DNA from: Mesorhizobium terrae
GTDB taxonomy: Bacteria > Pseudomonadota > Alphaproteobacteria > Rhizobiales > Rhizobiaceae
Reading direction: 5' to 3'
Assembly: GCF_008727715.1 (NCBI RefSeq)
Contig: NZ_CP044218.1
Span: 2,869,501 to 2,933,500, forward strand
DNA length: 64,000 bases
Below, in pieces: positions 62,156 to 64,000 of the stretch. Position 1 is the first letter of the stretch, and every line of letters starts with the position of its first letter. The position numbers and the translations under genes were made by a program. The notes beneath the pieces were generated by a model, which saw only the letters and a list, made by a program, of their open reading frames with translations, was not told where the DNA came from and made no database searches.

Positions 62156-63419
62156 GGTTCCTTCCCGATTGCTGTCCACCCATGCCGTCGCCATTGCCGC
62201 CGGAGCCTCCCGGCTGGAACGAGGACTGGTCGCGGCCAGCGCTCGCGCCGTTCGCCGTCGCATCCACGCGCGCGGCAGGCGTCGCTGCTATCGAGGGTTG
62301 TAGAATGGTGACCTTGTCGATATCGAATCCGAGCGCCTTCAGCGACTTCACGATGGTCTCGCTGTCCGACGACAATCGGCGATGCGCCTCATGCGTTTCA
62401 GGCCTCAGTTCAATCGACAGTTGCTCGCCGGCAAGGCGAAGGTTGGCGGTGACCGCGCCGAGCTCGGCCGGATGCAATTCTATCTTCAAGACGTGTGCCG
62501 GAACTGCAACAGAAGCACCGTTCTGATTGGCTGCGGCGGGTGTCGGCGAGGCCAGTTCGGACTTGCCACTGGCGGCAATCGCATCAATGACGTCGCGCGC
62601 GGTCTGGCTGACGGCCTGCGAGGCGGGCGCCGGGAAGTTCTGCTCGCTGACCACCGATGCGCGCGCGGCGCCGGACTGTTTCAGGACGGCGCTTGAGCTG
62701 CGATGGCCGTCGTTTTCGACCGACAAGGGATCGACCTGCGCTGGTTGGCTGCCGCCGGTTCCGGCGGCTTCGAGTGTCGCGTCGACGGGGTCCGCATTGC
62801 CTTCGGCGGGCAGGTTCGTCAGCGAGTCGGTTTTACCCGCCATCGCTGCGGATGATGCGCCATCCGCGCTGCGCATCGCTTGCGTGGATTTGTCGATCTG
62901 GAGTTTTGGCGCCTGCTCACCGTCTTCTTCGACGGTTCCGTCCGCCTTTTGCTGGCGCGCGACATTCGTTCGCATCAACTTACTGATGCTGTCCGGATCG
63001 ACATTTCCCGCCGAGGCGTTGGGGTCGGTCGCCTGGTCCTTGCCATCAGCCTGCGCGCGGTTCAGCCCGTGCAAGGCCATCATCAGCGGCAGCCGATCAC
63101 GCAAACCGGCGGTGCGGTCGTCGGCGTCCGTGGTTTCATCATCGGTGGCCTGCTTGCGCTTGCCCTTGCCGTCGGGGCCGGCGACCGCCTCGTCGTTCGC
63201 GAGTAGTCCTGCCGCATCGGGCTGTTCGCCGGCTTTGCCAACGGCGAAATCGGCGCGCGTCTTTTCCCCATGCACCATCCGTTCCTTGCCTGGCGTCTTT
63301 TCGTGAGCAAGCAATTCGCCGAAGGCGGGGCTGTCTTCGCCGGTCCTGGCGTCGGACTGCTGGGTGGTGGACCGCTGCAGCGCGGTGCCTACGAAAGTCT
63401 GGCCAACGCTTGCGGTCAT
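62079..63419 (-). CDS. fliK: Flagellar hook-length control protein FliK (MotD)
   Basis: 446 aa. An N-terminal low-complexity region is followed by a FliK C-terminal domain at about 290-380 (HVLKIELHPAELGAVTANLRLAGEQLSIELRPETHEAHRRLSSDSETIVKSLKALG). In rhizobia this gene is called motD and was shown to control hook length. The tail is Gly/Asn/Gln-rich. It overlaps motC by four bases and the SLT gene by 77. It may be secreted as a molecular ruler. Confidence 0.9.
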   Translation of the reverse strand: MTASVGQTFVGTALQRSTTQQSDARTGEDSPAFGELLAHEKTPGKERMVHGEKTRADFAVGKAGEQPDAAGLLANDEAVAGPDGKGKRKQATDDETTDADDRTAGLRDRLPLMMALHGLNRAQADGKDQATDPNASAGNVDPDSISKLMRTNVARQQKADGTVEEDGEQAPKLQIDKSTQAMRSADGASSAAMAGKTDSLTNLPAEGNADPVDATLEAAGTGGSQPAQVDPLSVENDGHRSSSAVLKQSGAARASVVSEQNFPAPASQAVSQTARDVIDAIAASGKSELASPTPAAANQNGASVAVPAHVLKIELHPAELGAVTANLRLAGEQLSIELRPETHEAHRRLSSDSETIVKSLKALGFDIDKVTILQPSIAATPAARVDATANGASAGRDQSSFQPGGSGGNGDGMGGQQSGRNHGDERHQDQRQAQSSRQNSGSGLFI

Positions 63420-64000
63420 TGAGGGGAGGCTCCGAGCAAAAGGTCGATCTTGTTCAACTTGCGCCTGGTATCGGCGATCGCTGAATCGGTGGTGTCGGGT
63501 GCTGCTGAGGCACTCGCGGAGGCCGGCAGAACGGCTGCTGGCAACTGTGCCGCCGCACCTTGATTTGCTGGCGCGGCACCGGGCTTTGGCTGGGCTGCGG
63601 CGGCAGTCGCTGGCCGTTCGGAGACTGCGCCTTCTACCGGCGGCAGGTCCGAGCCGTCCTCCGCTACGGCTTGCGGCGCGGACGTTTTCGCGGCTTGTTG
63701 AGTCTCTGCCTTTGCCTTGCCTTTGGCCACGCTCTTGGCCGGAGGGTCGGACTTGTCGGTTTTCGGCTCAGGCTGCGGCTGGTTGAACACCGCCGTAGCC
63801 GGCGGCGCGACGACCTCCTGGGTGATCTGTTGCGCGGCGTCGAGCAACTCGCGGTCGCTCGGCGACAGCTTGGTGCGGTCGATCGTCTTCAGCTTGGCGC
63901 GGATGTCGTCGACGGTGGCCGAGGTGATGTTGGAAAGACTTGCATAGAGTTCGGCCCGCGGGTCGCCGGTTCCCACTGCGCTGGTACCGTCGGGGATGGC
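63416..64000 (-). CDS. motC: MotC motility protein, C-terminal part
   Basis: At least 195 codons; the frame stays open to the window end, so the N-terminal part is cut. The seen part is Ala/Pro/Gln-rich with RAELYASLSNITSATVDDIRAKLKTIDRTKLSPSDRELLDAAQQI and a final DTTDSAIADTRRKLNKIDLLLGASPQ. In rhizobia MotC is a periplasmic protein that aids MotB. The gene order motC-fliK and overlap of four bases support the call. Confidence 0.8.
   Translation of the reverse strand, partial: AIPDGTSAVGTGDPRAELYASLSNITSATVDDIRAKLKTIDRTKLSPSDRELLDAAQQITQEVVAPPATAVFNQPQPEPKTDKSDPPAKSVAKGKAKAETQQAAKTSAPQAVAEDGSDLPPVEGAVSERPATAAAAQPKPGAAPANQGAAAQLPAAVLPASASASAAPDTTDSAIADTRRKLNKIDLLLGASPQ

Overview
The window reads as a chromosomal segment of a high-GC member of the Rhizobiales, closest in gene content to Mesorhizobium and relatives (Phyllobacteriaceae). 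Grounds: an Omp10-type lipoprotein, homospermidine synthase, the flagellar regulator FtcR/Rem, FlaF/FlbT, MotC with a MotD-type FliK, a speF-type leader before ornithine decarboxylase, and many short intergenic palindromes typical of this group. Assignment is by gene content only; no rRNA, tRNA or phylogenetic marker was tested. Genes are densely packed and most of the window is ordinary core genome. No CRISPR array, prophage or insertion sequence was seen.

Layout. 1-3697: glutamate synthase gltB (5' end cut off by the window) and gltD. 3771-12422: envelope functions (SGNH-like DUF459 protein, MltB-type transglycosylase, galU, a large outer-membrane beta-barrel protein, kdsD) plus DUF4180, NfeD and a SPFH protein. 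12544-16492: ferrochelatase, a periplasmic 5'-nucleotidase with a LysM tail, and an Omp10 lipoprotein. 16735-18980: galactitol-type PTS genes EIIC, EIIA, EIIB ending at a strong terminator. 19069-25856: homospermidine synthase; an antitoxin-toxin-DUF3445 overlapping operon; pabB/pabC; oligoendopeptidase F. 26000-33271: an orphan sigma-54 response regulator, a DUF882 cell-wall protein, KDPG aldolase, an endolysin-like muramidase, TrhO and a DUF533 protein. 33300-33420: a candidate small RNA with a CtrA-type box, an anti-Shine-Dalgarno hairpin loop and a terminator. 33612-43542: SDR, small membrane proteins, a Kazal inhibitor, an aminotransferase, acetyltransferase, CDF exporter, erythronate dehydrogenase-like protein, a metal transporter with a DUF1007 partner, LysR and amidase. 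43543-46271: the speF-type leader, ornithine decarboxylase, GNAT and an SCP2 protein. 46502-64000: a minus-strand flagellar cluster.

The flagellar cluster reads, in transcription order, motC, fliK/motD, an SLT transglycosylase, ftcR/rem, flgE, flgK, flgL, flaF, flbT, flgD, fliQ, then (after an interruption by an MFS transporter and a ClC channel) flhA, fliR, a FliJ-like gene, flgJ-type rod-binding gene, a FlgN-like gene and a FliL-like membrane protein. It supplies the hook, hook-filament junction, part of the export gate, hook-length control, flagellin control and the master regulator.

Two loci serve polyamines: ornithine decarboxylase makes putrescine and homospermidine synthase consumes it. 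The least explained signals are regulatory: the anti-SD small RNA, three CtrA-like sites, a palindrome resembling LiuR-type sites before the SCP2 gene, a palindrome before ftcR, and a direct-repeat operator before the toxin-antitoxin module.
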